Origin: Pseudomonas triclosanedens
GTDB taxonomy: Bacteria > Pseudomonadota > Gammaproteobacteria > Pseudomonadales > Pseudomonadaceae
Assembly (NCBI RefSeq): GCF_026686735.1
Contig: NZ_CP113432.1
Coordinates: forward strand, 744,001-808,000
Reading direction: 5' to 3'
Length of the DNA: 64,000 nt
This document shows, in pieces, positions 7,829 to 18,181 of this stretch. The position numbers were made by a program, and so were the translations under genes. The notes below the pieces were generated by a model. The model did no database searches. It had not been told where the DNA came from and worked only from the letters and a program-made list of their open reading frames with translations. Positions within the stretch are counted from its first letter, which is position 1. Each line of letters starts with the position of its first letter.

Positions 7829-8014
7829 ATGTCCAGCAGCACCCTGACGCACGCGTCGACCACTTCACTCCCCCTTTCCAAACGCATCGCCCTGGCCGTT
7901 GGCGCCAGCCTGCTCGGTGCGCTGCTGGTGTATTTCGCCGGCTTTTCGCATATCGATGCGGTGCACAACGCCGCCCACGATACCCGTCATAGCGCGGGCT
8001 TCCCCTGCCACTGA
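7829..8014 (+). CDS. cbtB: CbtB, small subunit of cobalt transporter
   Basis: A 61-residue protein with one membrane span (about residues 20-40) and the conserved C-terminal tail HNAAHDTRHSAGFPCH, whose histidines and cysteine are typical of CbtB and probably bind cobalt. CbtB genes characteristically lie under B12 riboswitch control immediately before cbtA, exactly as here. The start follows GAGGGAACGTTC and removes an upstream open extension that overlaps the riboswitch. Cobalt uptake would supply CobN. Confidence 0.92.
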   Translation: MSSSTLTHASTTSLPLSKRIALAVGASLLGALLVYFAGFSHIDAVHNAAHDTRHSAGFPCH

Positions 8015-8132
8015 TGCGGTTCTGAGTTCAGTCGGCTGCGCGTTGGCCACGTTGCGCTGGAGAACAACCGTGGGCCATTCGCCCGCGGTGATCCGACGCG
8101 CGCGACGCGGTGTGCGGAAAAGGAAAGATGAA

Positions 8133-8834
8133 ATGATCAAACGTATCGCCCAGACCGCCGGGTTCGCCGGTCTGATCGCGGCGCTGGTGCTTACTGTGGT
8201 CCAGTTGCTCTGGGTTTCCCCGCTGATCCTCAAGGCGGAGACCTACGAGAAAGCCGAGCCCGCCGCCACGCTCGTCGAAGAGCACAGCCACGAGCACGCC
8301 GATGGCGGCCATCATCACGACGAGGAAGCCTGGGAGCCGGAGGACGGTTGGCAGCGCATCCTTTCCACTACCGGCGGCAACCTGGTGGTTGCGGTGGGGT
8401 TCGCCCTGATGCTGGCCGGCTTGTTCACTCTGCGTGAACCGAGCCGGGTGTCCGAAGGGTTGCTCTGGGGCCTGGCGGGTTTTGCGGTGTTCACCCTGGC
8501 GCCGTCGCTTGGCCTGCCGCCGGAGGTGCCCGGCACCGCCGCCGCCGACCTGACCCTGCGCCAGACCTGGTGGATCGCCACCGCTGCATCGACCGCCGCT
8601 GGCCTCGCGCTGCTGGTACTGGGCCGCAACCGAGTGCTGCGCGGTGTGGGCCTGGTCCTGCTGGTGGTGCCGCACGTGATCGGCGCGCCACAGCCGGAAG
8701 TGCATTCCAGCCTTGCGCCGGAAAGCGTCGCCCATGAGTTCATCATCGCTTCGCTGGTCACCAACGCGGTGTTCTGGGCGGCTCTGGGCCTGCTGGCGGC
8801 CTGGCTGTTCCGCCGTTTTGCGCCGGCGGCCTGA
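8133..8834 (+). CDS. cbtA: CbtA, cobalt transporter membrane subunit
   Basis: A 233-residue integral membrane protein with about five hydrophobic spans (near residues 8-30, 90-108, 115-132, 150-168 and 205-228). A cytoplasmic or periplasmic His-rich stretch (EEHSHEHADGGHHHDEE, about 48-64) is suited to metal binding. This is the usual CbtA arrangement. The start is MIKRIAQTAG after AGGAAAG; an open upstream extension in the same frame has no family support. It is separated from cbtB by 118 bases and ends just before an intrinsic terminator, so cbtBA forms a short riboswitch-controlled unit. Confidence 0.92.
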   Translation: MIKRIAQTAGFAGLIAALVLTVVQLLWVSPLILKAETYEKAEPAATLVEEHSHEHADGGHHHDEEAWEPEDGWQRILSTTGGNLVVAVGFALMLAGLFTLREPSRVSEGLLWGLAGFAVFTLAPSLGLPPEVPGTAAADLTLRQTWWIATAASTAAGLALLVLGRNRVLRGVGLVLLVVPHVIGAPQPEVHSSLAPESVAHEFIIASLVTNAVFWAALGLLAAWLFRRFAPAA

Positions 8835-8851
8835 TTCACCGTTATGCTCGA

Positions 8852-8889
8852 CCCCGCAGCCGGCCCTGCCGCCTGCGGGGCTGTTTTTT
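8852..8889 (+). terminator. Intrinsic terminator between cbtA and cobE
   Basis: CCCCGCAG (8852-8859) pairs with CTGCGGGG (8873-8880), followed by CTGTTTTTT. It ends right against the ribosome-binding site of cobE. It should end most cbtBA transcripts while allowing some read-through into cobE-cobM. Confidence 0.85.
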
Positions 8890-8902
8890 CAGGAGAATGA
8901 CG

Positions 8903-9325
8903 ATGACGCTGGTTGCCGGCCTCGGTTGCCGTCGCGGCTGTCCGCTCGATGAATTGCGCGCCCTGCTGCGGGATACGCTGGCGGAGGCCGGGCTCGACGA
9001 GTCGAATCTCGGCGCGTTGGCCAGCGTCACGCTGAAGGCCGACGAAGAGGGTTTGACGGCGCTGGCAGCCGTCCTCGATCTGCCGCTGGCGCTGTTCACG
9101 CCGCAGCAGCTGGCGACGTGCGAGAAGCGCCTCGATCAACCGTCCGAAACCGTGCGTATGGCCACCGGCAGCGCCAGTGTGGCGGAGGCGGCGGCCCTGT
9201 TGCAGGCCGAAGCCCAGGGCGGCGCACCCGCGCGCCTGTTGGTGGGCAAGCGGCGCAGCGAGCAGGCCACTTGTGCGCTGGCGTTCATTCCCGTCGATGC
9301 GGATTTGCAGCAGGAGCAGCCATGA
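8903..9325 (+). CDS. cobE: Cobalamin biosynthesis protein CobE
   Basis: The 140-residue protein matches the CobE/CbiG C-terminal domain family. It opens with VAGLGCRRGCPLDELRALL and carries the ESNLGALASVTLKADEEGL region typical of CobE. Its role in the aerobic B12 pathway is poorly defined; it resembles the CbiG domain that acts around precorrin-5 in the anaerobic route. Two in-frame ATGs exist (8897 and 8903). The second is preferred because the AGGAGA at 8891-8896 would be too close to the first. Its stop overlaps the cobM start (ATGA), which indicates translational coupling. Confidence 0.92.
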   Translation: MTLVAGLGCRRGCPLDELRALLRDTLAEAGLDESNLGALASVTLKADEEGLTALAAVLDLPLALFTPQQLATCEKRLDQPSETVRMATGSASVAEAAALLQAEAQGGAPARLLVGKRRSEQATCALAFIPVDADLQQEQP

Positions 9326-10071
9326 CGGTCTATTTCATCGGCGCCGGTCCCGGCGATCCCGAACTCATCACGGTCAAGGGCCAGCGGCTGATCCGTACTT
9401 GCCCGGTGATCCTCTATGCCGGCTCGCTGGTGCCGCCGGCGGTGCTGGAAGGACACCGCGCCGGGCGCGTGGTGAACACGGCTGAGCTGCATCTGGAGGA
9501 GATCGTCGCCCTGCTGGCGCAGGCCCATGCCGAGGGCAAGGATGTGGCGCGCGTGCATTCCGGCGATCCGTCGCTGTACGGCGCCATCGGCGAACAGATT
9601 CGCCATCTGCGCGAACTGGGCATCGCCTACGAGATCGTTCCCGGCGTCACCGCCACTTCGGCCTGCGCGGCAATTCTTGGCTGCGAGCTGACCCTGCCGG
9701 AGATTTCCCAGACGCTGATCCTCACCCGTTACGCCAGCCGCACGCGCATGCCCGAGGGTGAATCCCTCGCCGAACTGGCGCGGCACCGCGCGAGCATGGC
9801 GATCCACCTGGGTGTTGGCCAACTGGCGTCGATAGTCGCTGAACTGCTGCCGCACTACGGTGCCGACTGCCCCATCGCGGTGATCCATCGCGCCAGTTGG
9901 CCGGACCAGGACCAGGTTACCGGTACCCTCGGCGACATCCTGCCCAAGGCTGCGGCCAAGGGATTCAAGCGTACGGCACTGATACTGGTTGGCGAGGTGC
10001 TGGGAGCGGATGGCTTTGCCGATTCGTCGCTCTACAGCGCGGGGCATGCGCATCTGTACCGGTCTCGCTAG
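9322..10071 (+). CDS. cobM: Precorrin-4 C11-methyltransferase
   Basis: The 249-residue protein is a class III SAM-dependent tetrapyrrole methylase. The N-terminal VYFIGAGPGDPELITVKG motif, the HSGDPSLYGAIGEQ block near residue 74 and VPGVTATSACAAILGCELTLPE are signatures of CobM/CbiF. It methylates precorrin-4 at C11 to give precorrin-5. It overlaps cobE by four bases, and a very stable hairpin follows. Length is normal. Confidence 0.96.
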   Translation: MTVYFIGAGPGDPELITVKGQRLIRTCPVILYAGSLVPPAVLEGHRAGRVVNTAELHLEEIVALLAQAHAEGKDVARVHSGDPSLYGAIGEQIRHLRELGIAYEIVPGVTATSACAAILGCELTLPEISQTLILTRYASRTRMPEGESLAELARHRASMAIHLGVGQLASIVAELLPHYGADCPIAVIHRASWPDQDQVTGTLGDILPKAAAKGFKRTALILVGEVLGADGFADSSLYSAGHAHLYRSR

Positions 10072-10073
10072 GC

Positions 10074-10130
10074 GGCGTGCCGGGCGCTGGCCCGAGGGCT
10101 GGGCCAGTGCCCGGCACGCCTCAGATTTTC
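10074..10130 (+). terminator. Strong hairpin at the end of cobM
   Basis: GGCGTGCCGGGC (10074-10085) pairs with GCCCGGCACGCC (10109-10120). A G-U pair and CTGGCCC/GGGCCAG extend the stem to 20 bp around a GAGGGCT loop. CAGATTTTC follows on the plus strand. It separates cobM from the convergent patatin gene, whose stop codon abuts it. Confidence 0.75.
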
Positions 10131-12178
10131 GGCGTGATACGTAGTGTCGGGCGTGGTCGTGGGGCTTCCTTGCCCAGCGTGATGTGTGGGGACATCACCT
10201 GGGTTTGCAGGATGTCGGCGTTCATATCGCGGAGCCGCTGCAGCAAGCGTCTGGCGAGTGCGGAGGCTGGGCCGCGCGTCTGGTAACAACGATTCGCAAC
10301 CTGGTCCCAATGCGGGGCCAGCACGGTGGGATTGAGCGAAATCTCCTCGAGCAGGCTGAGGAAAGTCTTCAGGCGGAGTTCCTGATGGTCTTCCCAGCCA
10401 TTGGGTGCGCCTGGCGGTGGGTTGAAACGCTGTATCAGCAAGTCCGCTGCCTGGCCTCCGGCGTGGCTCAGTTCTTCGATGACTTCCTTGGGCATGTTCA
10501 GGTTCAAGCCGCCTTCGTTGTCGCGCTGGCTGATCTGGACGATGCGGTCACGGTAGCCGGGATAGGGGAACTGGATCTCGTCGCGCCAGCTCTGCATGGT
10601 ATTGACCATCTCCCAGAGCAGGTTGAACAGCCCGAATGAGTCCGTCGGTGGCTCCTTCCAGAATCTGCTCTGGTTTCCGCCATTGTTCTGGGGGAGATGC
10701 ACGCGGGGTGTCTCCGGCTGCATTTCCTTGAGATTCACCGCGAAGGTCGGATGGTTCGGTAGCGGTGCGTCGAACATGTGCAGCGGAATGTTGCTGGCGA
10801 GCCCTCCGTCGGAGAACCAGACCCGCTTCATGGGGTGGCCGGCCATCGTGTAGTCGCGGGAGTAGAGCGGGATGGCGGAGAGCAGGATAGGAAAGCTCAG
10901 GCTCATCCGCACCGCTACCACGACCGGCAGAAAGCAGTTTGGCGGCAGTCTCCTCAGTTGCCTGTCGCCGAACTCTGGAAGCGGTCTGCGTTGGTGATTG
11001 TGCCGAGCGTTCTGTTGCTTGATCCCCTCGATGTGGTCGGCGACCTGGTTCAGATACGTCATGACCCGCTCGGGGAACAATGCGCTCCACTCTTGCGGGT
11101 CGTAGAAGAACGGCTCGCTCCTTTCCCGGAATGGGATCGCGAAGGCCATGTTCTTGCTGACGGCGGTGGTCATTACTTCAAGATTCAGCTTCCGATCGGC
11201 CCTGGGCATCTCGTTGCTCAGGTTCTCGACGTCCTGGTAGGTATTGATGGCGGCGAGGTTCGGCGGAGCACCCCACAGGTGTCCGAAGGTGAGAGGCATG
11301 GGCTGGTCGCTCAGGCCGGCCAGTTGGTCGAAGTACTGGGTCAGCCAGTCGGTGAGTGCCTGCGGCCTTTGGTCCGCGGGTTCCTGGTGGCCGCTGCAGA
11401 TGCCGTAGAAGTTCTTCGCCATTCCATCGAGCAGGCTCTTGCCGAACAGCAGCGCGGTAGCGCTCAGGGCCAGGACCAAACATGCGGGCAGCACGATGAT
11501 GCTGATCAGAGCGACCAGCAGCGCCACCGGCGGTGATGCGCCCACCAGTGGCAGGCTGTATAGCAGCGTCAGCAGGGCGATGGGTGCGATTACCTTGCAG
11601 ACCGCTGCCAGAACGCTTTCAGGGAGTCCCAGCAGCGCGGCCAGTATCCACAGCAGCAGCGCGCTCGCGCCGCCGAGCACAAGGGCTGCGGTGAATGCGG
11701 GGAGGAGCGAGTGTCCGCCGGCGGCCATGAATACCGGTGTCAGGAGGATCGCGAAGGCCGCCATTCCCAGCACGGCGGGTGGCCAGAAGATGCGCAGCAT
11801 GGCGGTTAGCACTTTCAGTGCGGCGGCCTTCTTGTTCTTCTGGTTGAGCATGTCGGTCAGCACCCTGAAGTGCCGAACCAGCGGCTCCGCGGGTTGGAAC
11901 AGGTGGAATAGCAGGGAATTCTTGCCATCGCCGACTGGCTTGCCCAGTTCGCCGGGCAGCCTTTCCAGTTCGTCGAACGTGCCGGGGACGCCGTTGTTAC
12001 GGCCGTATTCCGCGGCAGCGCAGCCCGCGGCGGCGATGGCGCCTGCCGAGGTGCCGCCGATGCTCTTGAAGCGGTAGACCTTGGCGAGCCCCGACATCAG
12101 GCGGGGGTAGATCACGCCGCTGGTGATCCCGCCTTTCATGATCAGGTCGCAGTAGGGACGTTTGTCGGGTTCTGCCAT
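10121..12178 (-). CDS. Patatin-like phospholipase with internal membrane segment
   Basis: The 685-residue protein has a patatin catalytic dyad: nucleophile motif GTSAG (Ser44) with an upstream KGGITSGVIYP oxyanion-type loop, and the acidic motif DGG at about 458-460 within SDGGLASN. Between them lies a large insertion with roughly four hydrophobic spans (about 132-154, 158-186, 195-213 and 216-247), so the enzyme is probably anchored in the inner membrane. I could not assign a physiological substrate; relatives are annotated as patatin-like lipases, some as RpoH suppressors. The start MAEPDKRPYC follows GGGAGAAGG; a longer frame exists but lacks such a site. It is convergent with cobM and seems unrelated to B12. 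Confidence 0.85.
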   Translation of the reverse strand: MAEPDKRPYCDLIMKGGITSGVIYPRLMSGLAKVYRFKSIGGTSAGAIAAAGCAAAEYGRNNGVPGTFDELERLPGELGKPVGDGKNSLLFHLFQPAEPLVRHFRVLTDMLNQKNKKAAALKVLTAMLRIFWPPAVLGMAAFAILLTPVFMAAGGHSLLPAFTAALVLGGASALLLWILAALLGLPESVLAAVCKVIAPIALLTLLYSLPLVGASPPVALLVALISIIVLPACLVLALSATALLFGKSLLDGMAKNFYGICSGHQEPADQRPQALTDWLTQYFDQLAGLSDQPMPLTFGHLWGAPPNLAAINTYQDVENLSNEMPRADRKLNLEVMTTAVSKNMAFAIPFRERSEPFFYDPQEWSALFPERVMTYLNQVADHIEGIKQQNARHNHQRRPLPEFGDRQLRRLPPNCFLPVVVAVRMSLSFPILLSAIPLYSRDYTMAGHPMKRVWFSDGGLASNIPLHMFDAPLPNHPTFAVNLKEMQPETPRVHLPQNNGGNQSRFWKEPPTDSFGLFNLLWEMVNTMQSWRDEIQFPYPGYRDRIVQISQRDNEGGLNLNMPKEVIEELSHAGGQAADLLIQRFNPPPGAPNGWEDHQELRLKTFLSLLEEISLNPTVLAPHWDQVANRCYQTRGPASALARRLLQRLRDMNADILQTQVMSPHITLGKEAPRPRPTLRITPKI

Positions 12179-12326
12179 TGCACCTTCTCCCTTGGTTGGT
12201 AGTCGCGTCAGGCGTGACCCAACAACAGGTGCAACGAGATCCCTGGGTTGCGCAGATTGCACTGGAGAACGCTAGACGGGCGGCAGCGGGCCATTGCGTG
12301 CAGGTGACCAACGGCGGTCCATCGAA

Positions 12327-12375
12327 GCCCGGCGGGCCGGGGCGGTCTTCCTGCTCGCCAGGTTGCCCGCCGGGC
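12327..12375. repeat. Inverted repeat upstream of the patatin gene
   Basis: GCCCGGCGGGC (12327-12337) is perfectly complementary to GCCCGCCGGGC (12365-12375). No T-tract follows in either direction. It lies in the otherwise featureless part (12179-12420) of the 456-base gap between the patatin and MocR genes and could be a weak terminator of the small ORF to its right or a regulatory structure for the patatin gene. Confidence 0.5.
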
Positions 12376-12420
12376 AGCATCCTGAGGTGCAGCAGCCACA
12401 TTGCCGCGCCGCTTGAGGGT

Positions 12421-12540
12421 TCAGGCGAGCCAGTCGTCCGTGCGGCGCTGCAACCCGCGGCGCAGGTACCAGCGCACGCCCAGGTGCACGCCCAGCGCGG
12501 CGCACACCGTGAGCACGATAGTCAGCGTTTCTGCATCCAT
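12421..12540 (-). CDS. Possible 39-residue single-span membrane microprotein
   Basis: This short ORF encodes a peptide that starts MDAETLTIVLTVCAALGVHL, continues with a hydrophobic stretch to about residue 26, and ends in a basic, arginine-rich tail (WYLRRGLQRRTDDWLA). The pattern is that of a one-pass inner membrane protein with a cytoplasmic positive tail. Upstream on the same strand a purine-rich GAGAGATGCACGGAC could serve as a weak ribosome-binding region. Family unknown; coding status is inferred from hydrophobic architecture alone. Confidence 0.45.
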   Translation of the reverse strand: MDAETLTIVLTVCAALGVHLGVRWYLRRGLQRRTDDWLA

Positions 12541-12634
12541 GTCCGTGCATCTCTCGGCCGTTCCTGGCTCATAGACTATCGCTGCGACAAACTGCCGCAC
12601 AGATACAGATCGTTTCCCAATGTACGGAGCAGTG

Positions 12635-14044
12635 CTACAGCGAGTGGATGATGCGCCCGAGGGTTTCCATCGCCTGTTCGCTGGTGGAGGTCCACGGGTG
12701 CCCGTAGTTCAGGCGCAGGCAGTGGCCGAAACGTCGCGTTGCCGAGAAGATCGGCCCCGGCGCAAGGCTGATGCCCTGGGCCAGGGCGAGCTGGAACAGC
12801 TTGAGCGCGTCGATGTGCTCGGGCAGTTCGAGCCAGAGGAAGTAGCCGCCGCTGGGCCGGGTGACGCGAGTGGCGGCGGGGAAGTGCCGGGCGACGGCGG
12901 CGAGCATCGCGTGCTGCTGGCTTTCCAGCGCATGACGCAGCTTGCGCAGATGCCGGTCGTAGCCACCGTGCTGCAAGTAGTCGGCGATGGCAGCCTGGGC
13001 CGGCACCGAGGCGGACAGGCTGGTCATCAGCTTGAGCCGCTCGATCTGCTCGGCGTAACGACCGCCGGCGACCCAGCCGACCCGGTAGCCGGGCGCCAGG
13101 CTCTTGGAGAAGGAGCTGCAGTGCATCACCAGTCCTTCGCTGTCGAAGGCCTTTACCGGCTTGGGCGCCTGGGCGGCAAAGTACAGCTCGGCGTAGACGT
13201 CATCCTCGATCAGCGGCACCTGGTGTTTGGCCAGCAGGGCGGCGAGGGCGCGCTTCTTGTCCTCGGCCATGCTGGCGCCCAGCGGGTTCTGGAAGTTGCT
13301 CATGAACCAGCAGGCCTTGATCGGCAGGCGCGCGAGGCTGTCGGCGAGTACGTCCAGGTCGATGCCTTCACGGGGATGCACGGGGATTTCCACGGCCTTG
13401 AGCTTCAGGCGTTCGAGCACCTGCAGGCTGGCATAGAAGGCCGGTGCCTCGATGGCGACCAGGTCGCCGGGGCTGGTAACCACCTGCAGGCACAGGTTCA
13501 GCGCTTCCAGCGCGCCGTTGGTGACCACCAGTTCTTCCACCGGCAGCGGCATGCCGCCGACCATGTAGCGCAGGGCGACCTGCCGGCGCAGCGCGTGGCT
13601 GCCGGGGGCGAGGTCGGCAACCACCGAGCGTGGGTCCATGTCGCGCACGGCATGGGCCATCGAGCGCGCCAGGCGCGGCAGGGGGAACAGTTCCGGGGCG
13701 GGGAAGGCCGAGCCGAAGGGCACGGTGTCCGGGTCCTTGATGGAGCTGAGCACCGAGAACACCAGTTCGCTGACGTCCACTTCGGTGGTCTGTGCGTCAT
13801 GGCGGGCTATTTCCGGTTCGGCCAGGGCGCGTTGCACATGCTCGCGGACGAAGTAGCCGGAGCGCGCGCGAGCGACAATCAGGCCGCGGTCTTCCAGCAG
13901 ATAGTAAGCCTGGAACACGGTGGAAGCGCTGACCCCGTAGGTGCGGCTGGCGTGCCGCACCGAGGGGACTTTCTGGCCGGGGGCGAGCACGCCGCTGCGG
14001 ATCAGCCCGGCGATTTCGTCGGCGAATTTCTCGTAACGCTTCAT
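12635..14044 (-). CDS. MocR-type (GntR/aminotransferase) transcriptional regulator
   Basis: The 469-residue protein has an N-terminal GntR winged helix (about 1-70, with GQKVPSVRHASRTYGVSAST and the DNA-contact wing GLIVARARSGYFV). A fold-type I aminotransferase domain follows, with the PLP-lysine motif SFSKSLAPGYRVGW near residue 260-270. Such MocR proteins regulate amino acid, vitamin B6 or transport genes in response to an amine or amino acid. Target genes are not evident here; the neighbours are ccoG and the small membrane ORF. The start MKRYEKFADE was selected because AGGA precedes it and it begins the HTH domain. The in-frame extension to 14134 overlaps the ccoG stop. Confidence 0.88.
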   Translation of the reverse strand: MKRYEKFADEIAGLIRSGVLAPGQKVPSVRHASRTYGVSASTVFQAYYLLEDRGLIVARARSGYFVREHVQRALAEPEIARHDAQTTEVDVSELVFSVLSSIKDPDTVPFGSAFPAPELFPLPRLARSMAHAVRDMDPRSVVADLAPGSHALRRQVALRYMVGGMPLPVEELVVTNGALEALNLCLQVVTSPGDLVAIEAPAFYASLQVLERLKLKAVEIPVHPREGIDLDVLADSLARLPIKACWFMSNFQNPLGASMAEDKKRALAALLAKHQVPLIEDDVYAELYFAAQAPKPVKAFDSEGLVMHCSSFSKSLAPGYRVGWVAGGRYAEQIERLKLMTSLSASVPAQAAIADYLQHGGYDRHLRKLRHALESQQHAMLAAVARHFPAATRVTRPSGGYFLWLELPEHIDALKLFQLALAQGISLAPGPIFSATRRFGHCLRLNYGHPWTSTSEQAMETLGRIIHSL

Positions 14045-14130
14045 CTTGTCCTGAGGGGCGGCCTGAGCAGCGGAAGAGTCCGCCCACTCTAGGCGCTGCG
14101 GCGCGCCCGCGCCAAGCTCGCGTGCCATGC

Positions 14131-15540
14131 TCAACGCCTCGGCGAGACGAAGGTACTGGCGGCGTCGATTTCCTCATTGCCGTCGCTGACCTTGAAGTGC
14201 AGCGGCACCGAGCCGCCGGCACTGCTCTGCGCCAGGCTTGCCACCGAGACGGCGAAGTCGCGGATCTCGCCGGGTTGCAGCATCAGCTCCGGTACGCCCT
14301 GCAGACGGTAGCCGGCACCGTCGGCGAGGCTCAGGTGGTAGTGCTGCGGCTGCTGGGTCTTGTTGATCAGCTTGAGGTTATAGATGTTCTCGATCTCGCC
14401 GGCGGCGTTTTCGCGGAACAGGCCGCGGTCGCGGGCCACGTCCAGGTTGATCAGCGGGCGGGCGTCCAGGGCCCAGGCGAAGGCGCCGATCATGGCCACC
14501 AGCACCGCCGCATAGCCGATCAGGCGCGGGCGCAGCAAACGGGTCTTGCCGCCCTCCAGGGCACGCTCGGAGGTGTAACGCACCAGCCCTCGGTCGTAGC
14601 CCATCTTGTCCATCACCGTGTCGCAGGCATCCACGCAGGCGGCGCATCCGATACAGGCGATCTGCAGGCCGTCACGGATGTCGATGCCGGTGGGGCAGAC
14701 CTGCACGCACTGCTGGCAATCGATGCAGTCACCCAGGCCGAGGGCCTTGGGATCGGCATCCTTCTTGCGCGCGCCGCGGGATTCGCCGCGTGCCGCGTCG
14801 TAGGAAATTATCAGGGTGTCCTTGTCGAACATCACGCTCTGGAAGCGCGAATACGGGCACATGTGGATACACACCTGCTCGCGCAGCCAGCCGGCGTTGG
14901 CGTAGGTGGCGGCGGCGAAGAAGGCGACCCAGAAGGTGCTTTCCAGGTCCAGCTTCAGGGTGAACAGGTCCGCCACCAGCGGGCGCACCGGGGTGAAGTA
15001 ACCGATGAAGGTGATCGCCGTGGCCAGGCTGATCAGCAGCCAGAGCCCGTGCTTGGCGCCTTTGCGCAGGAACTTCTCCGCACTGGCCGGGCCCTTGTCC
15101 AGCTTCATGCGCTGGTTGCGATCACCCTCGGTGACCTGCTCGGCCCACATGAAAATCCAGGTCCATACGCTCTGCGGGCAGGTGTAGCCGCACCAGACGC
15201 GGCCGGCGAACACCGTTATGAAGAACAGGCCGAAGGCAGCGATGATCAGGATCGCCGAGAGCAGGATGAAGTCCTGCGGCCAGAAGGTTGCGCCGAAGAT
15301 GTAGAACTTGCGCTCGGGCAGGTCCCAGAGCACTGCCTGGCGGCCATTCCACTGTAGCCAGAGGGTGCCGAAGAACAGCAGGAACAGTAGCGCGCCGCCA
15401 AGGCGTCGCAGGTCGCGGAAACGGCCTGTGAACCGTTTGGTGTAGACGGTGGGGGTGACCGCCGATAACGGTTTGGACGGCGGGGTGAACTGTTGCGGTG
15501 CGGCGATCTCGACGATCTTCGCGGGGATTCTTTCGCTCAT
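14131..15540 (-). CDS. ccoG: Cytochrome c oxidase accessory protein CcoG (RdxA/FixG-like)
   Basis: The 469-residue membrane ferredoxin takes part in assembly of cbb3-type oxidase, probably by reducing copper for CcoN maturation. Hydrophobic spans lie near residues 45-65, 90-115, 165-185, 200-215 and 335-355. Cysteine motifs CGYTCPQSVW, CIDCQQCVQVCP and CIGCAACVDAC mark the polyferredoxin and its redox-active cysteines. The C-terminal part is an IgG-like periplasmic domain. In many pseudomonads it lies with ccoNOQP; here no oxidase genes are nearby, so it stands alone beside a MocR regulator and divergent from cysI. Confidence 0.95.
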   Translation of the reverse strand: MSERIPAKIVEIAAPQQFTPPSKPLSAVTPTVYTKRFTGRFRDLRRLGGALLFLLFFGTLWLQWNGRQAVLWDLPERKFYIFGATFWPQDFILLSAILIIAAFGLFFITVFAGRVWCGYTCPQSVWTWIFMWAEQVTEGDRNQRMKLDKGPASAEKFLRKGAKHGLWLLISLATAITFIGYFTPVRPLVADLFTLKLDLESTFWVAFFAAATYANAGWLREQVCIHMCPYSRFQSVMFDKDTLIISYDAARGESRGARKKDADPKALGLGDCIDCQQCVQVCPTGIDIRDGLQIACIGCAACVDACDTVMDKMGYDRGLVRYTSERALEGGKTRLLRPRLIGYAAVLVAMIGAFAWALDARPLINLDVARDRGLFRENAAGEIENIYNLKLINKTQQPQHYHLSLADGAGYRLQGVPELMLQPGEIRDFAVSVASLAQSSAGGSVPLHFKVSDGNEEIDAASTFVSPRR

Positions 15541-15884
15541 TGTCGTGGCCCATCAGGCAGAAGAGGCGCCGCGACTGTACGAATCGCTCTGTACTCGAAA
15601 CAGATTCAGGTTATGCACAAAAAACCATATCAGATCGCCTGGCTGGCGCAGATGCGCGTCGCTGCGCGGGTTGCATGGGGGTTGTGCAAGCCGCTGATCG
15701 TTGCCGTTGCGGCAACAGGTCGCAGGTGCGCCGGAGCAGGCCCCCGGCAAATCTGATCTGCTTTTTCCCGTGCGATCTGCCGCTGTTGCGCATAACAGGC
15801 GGACGCCATAGTTCGGCTCATCCAAGAGCGGTGCGCCCGACGACAGAATCAGGCAGCCGCGCACTGTCCAAAGGTGGCCTGGCG
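15541..15884. other. Intergenic region between divergent ccoG and cysI (344 bases)
   Basis: This gap must hold the promoters for both divergent genes. Beyond AT-rich patches around 15610-15640 I see no clear hexamer pair, terminator or recognised operator. A 47-codon ORF starting at 15615 was judged unconvincing. A poor match to sigma-70 elements (TTGCGC at 15784, TAGTTC after 17 bases) precedes cysI. Confidence 0.5.
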
Positions 15885-17551
<1,667 letters not shown>

Positions 17552-17555
<4 letters not shown>

Positions 17556-18040
17556 AGAATCTGATTCGCCTGCAGGACGGCGTGGCGCAACTGGCATCGG
17601 ACGATGGCTGGGAACTGCTGCGCGAGGCGCCGGAGGAGCTGCCGGCCGGCGAGCTGATCGTGCCGCTGGGGGCCTGGCTGGCAGCGGACGTTGCGCCCGT
17701 GCGTGGCGTGTGGCTGGCGCCGGAGGATGATCCCATGCGCCTGGCCGGTCGCCTGGACGAGCTCGCGCTGATTGCCATCGACTTCCCCAGCTTCCGCGAC
17801 GGCCGTGGTTACAGCCTGGCCTATCTGTTGCGCACCCGGCTTGGGTGGGGCGGCGAGCTGCGGGCGGTTGGCGACGTGCTGCGCGACCAGTTGGCGCACA
17901 TGCGCCAGTGCGGCTTCGATGCCTTCGCCGTGCGCGAGGACAAGTCCGCGGAAGACGCGCTCAAGGGGCTGGCGGGGCTGAGCGTGCAGTACGGGCGCTC
18001 GGCGATCGAGCCGCGTCCGCTGTTCCGTCGACGCTCCTGA
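17552..18040 (+). CDS. DUF934 protein, companion of sulfite reductase
   Basis: The 162-residue protein has the DUF934 signature IDFPSFRDGRGYSLAYLLRTR near residue 74-95. This family is nearly always encoded next to cysI-type reductases and is predicted to be needed for sulfite reduction, perhaps in electron transfer or assembly; its biochemical role is unknown to me. The ATGA overlap with cysI indicates a bicistronic operon with coupled translation. Confidence 0.88.
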
Positions 18041-18181
18041 TCCGGCGCCGACCGCGCCGGGCAAAGGTTGCAGCGGGTCGGCCGCGCTTGACGCTGTGCC
18101 GGGGCGCAGGAAAAATGCGGGCTACATCCCCGGCGCTTCATGCGCTGGCGGTAACCCACGGATTTGAGTGACCCCCAGAAT

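Noticed and set aside
12620..14092. 490-codon plus-strand open frame opposite the MocR gene
   Set aside because: No domain motifs; the minus strand shows complete GntR and aminotransferase motifs.
15615..15756. 47-codon ORF (MHKKPYQIAWLAQMRV...) between ccoG and cysI
   Set aside because: No convincing ribosome-binding site and no conserved feature; probably chance in a promoter region.
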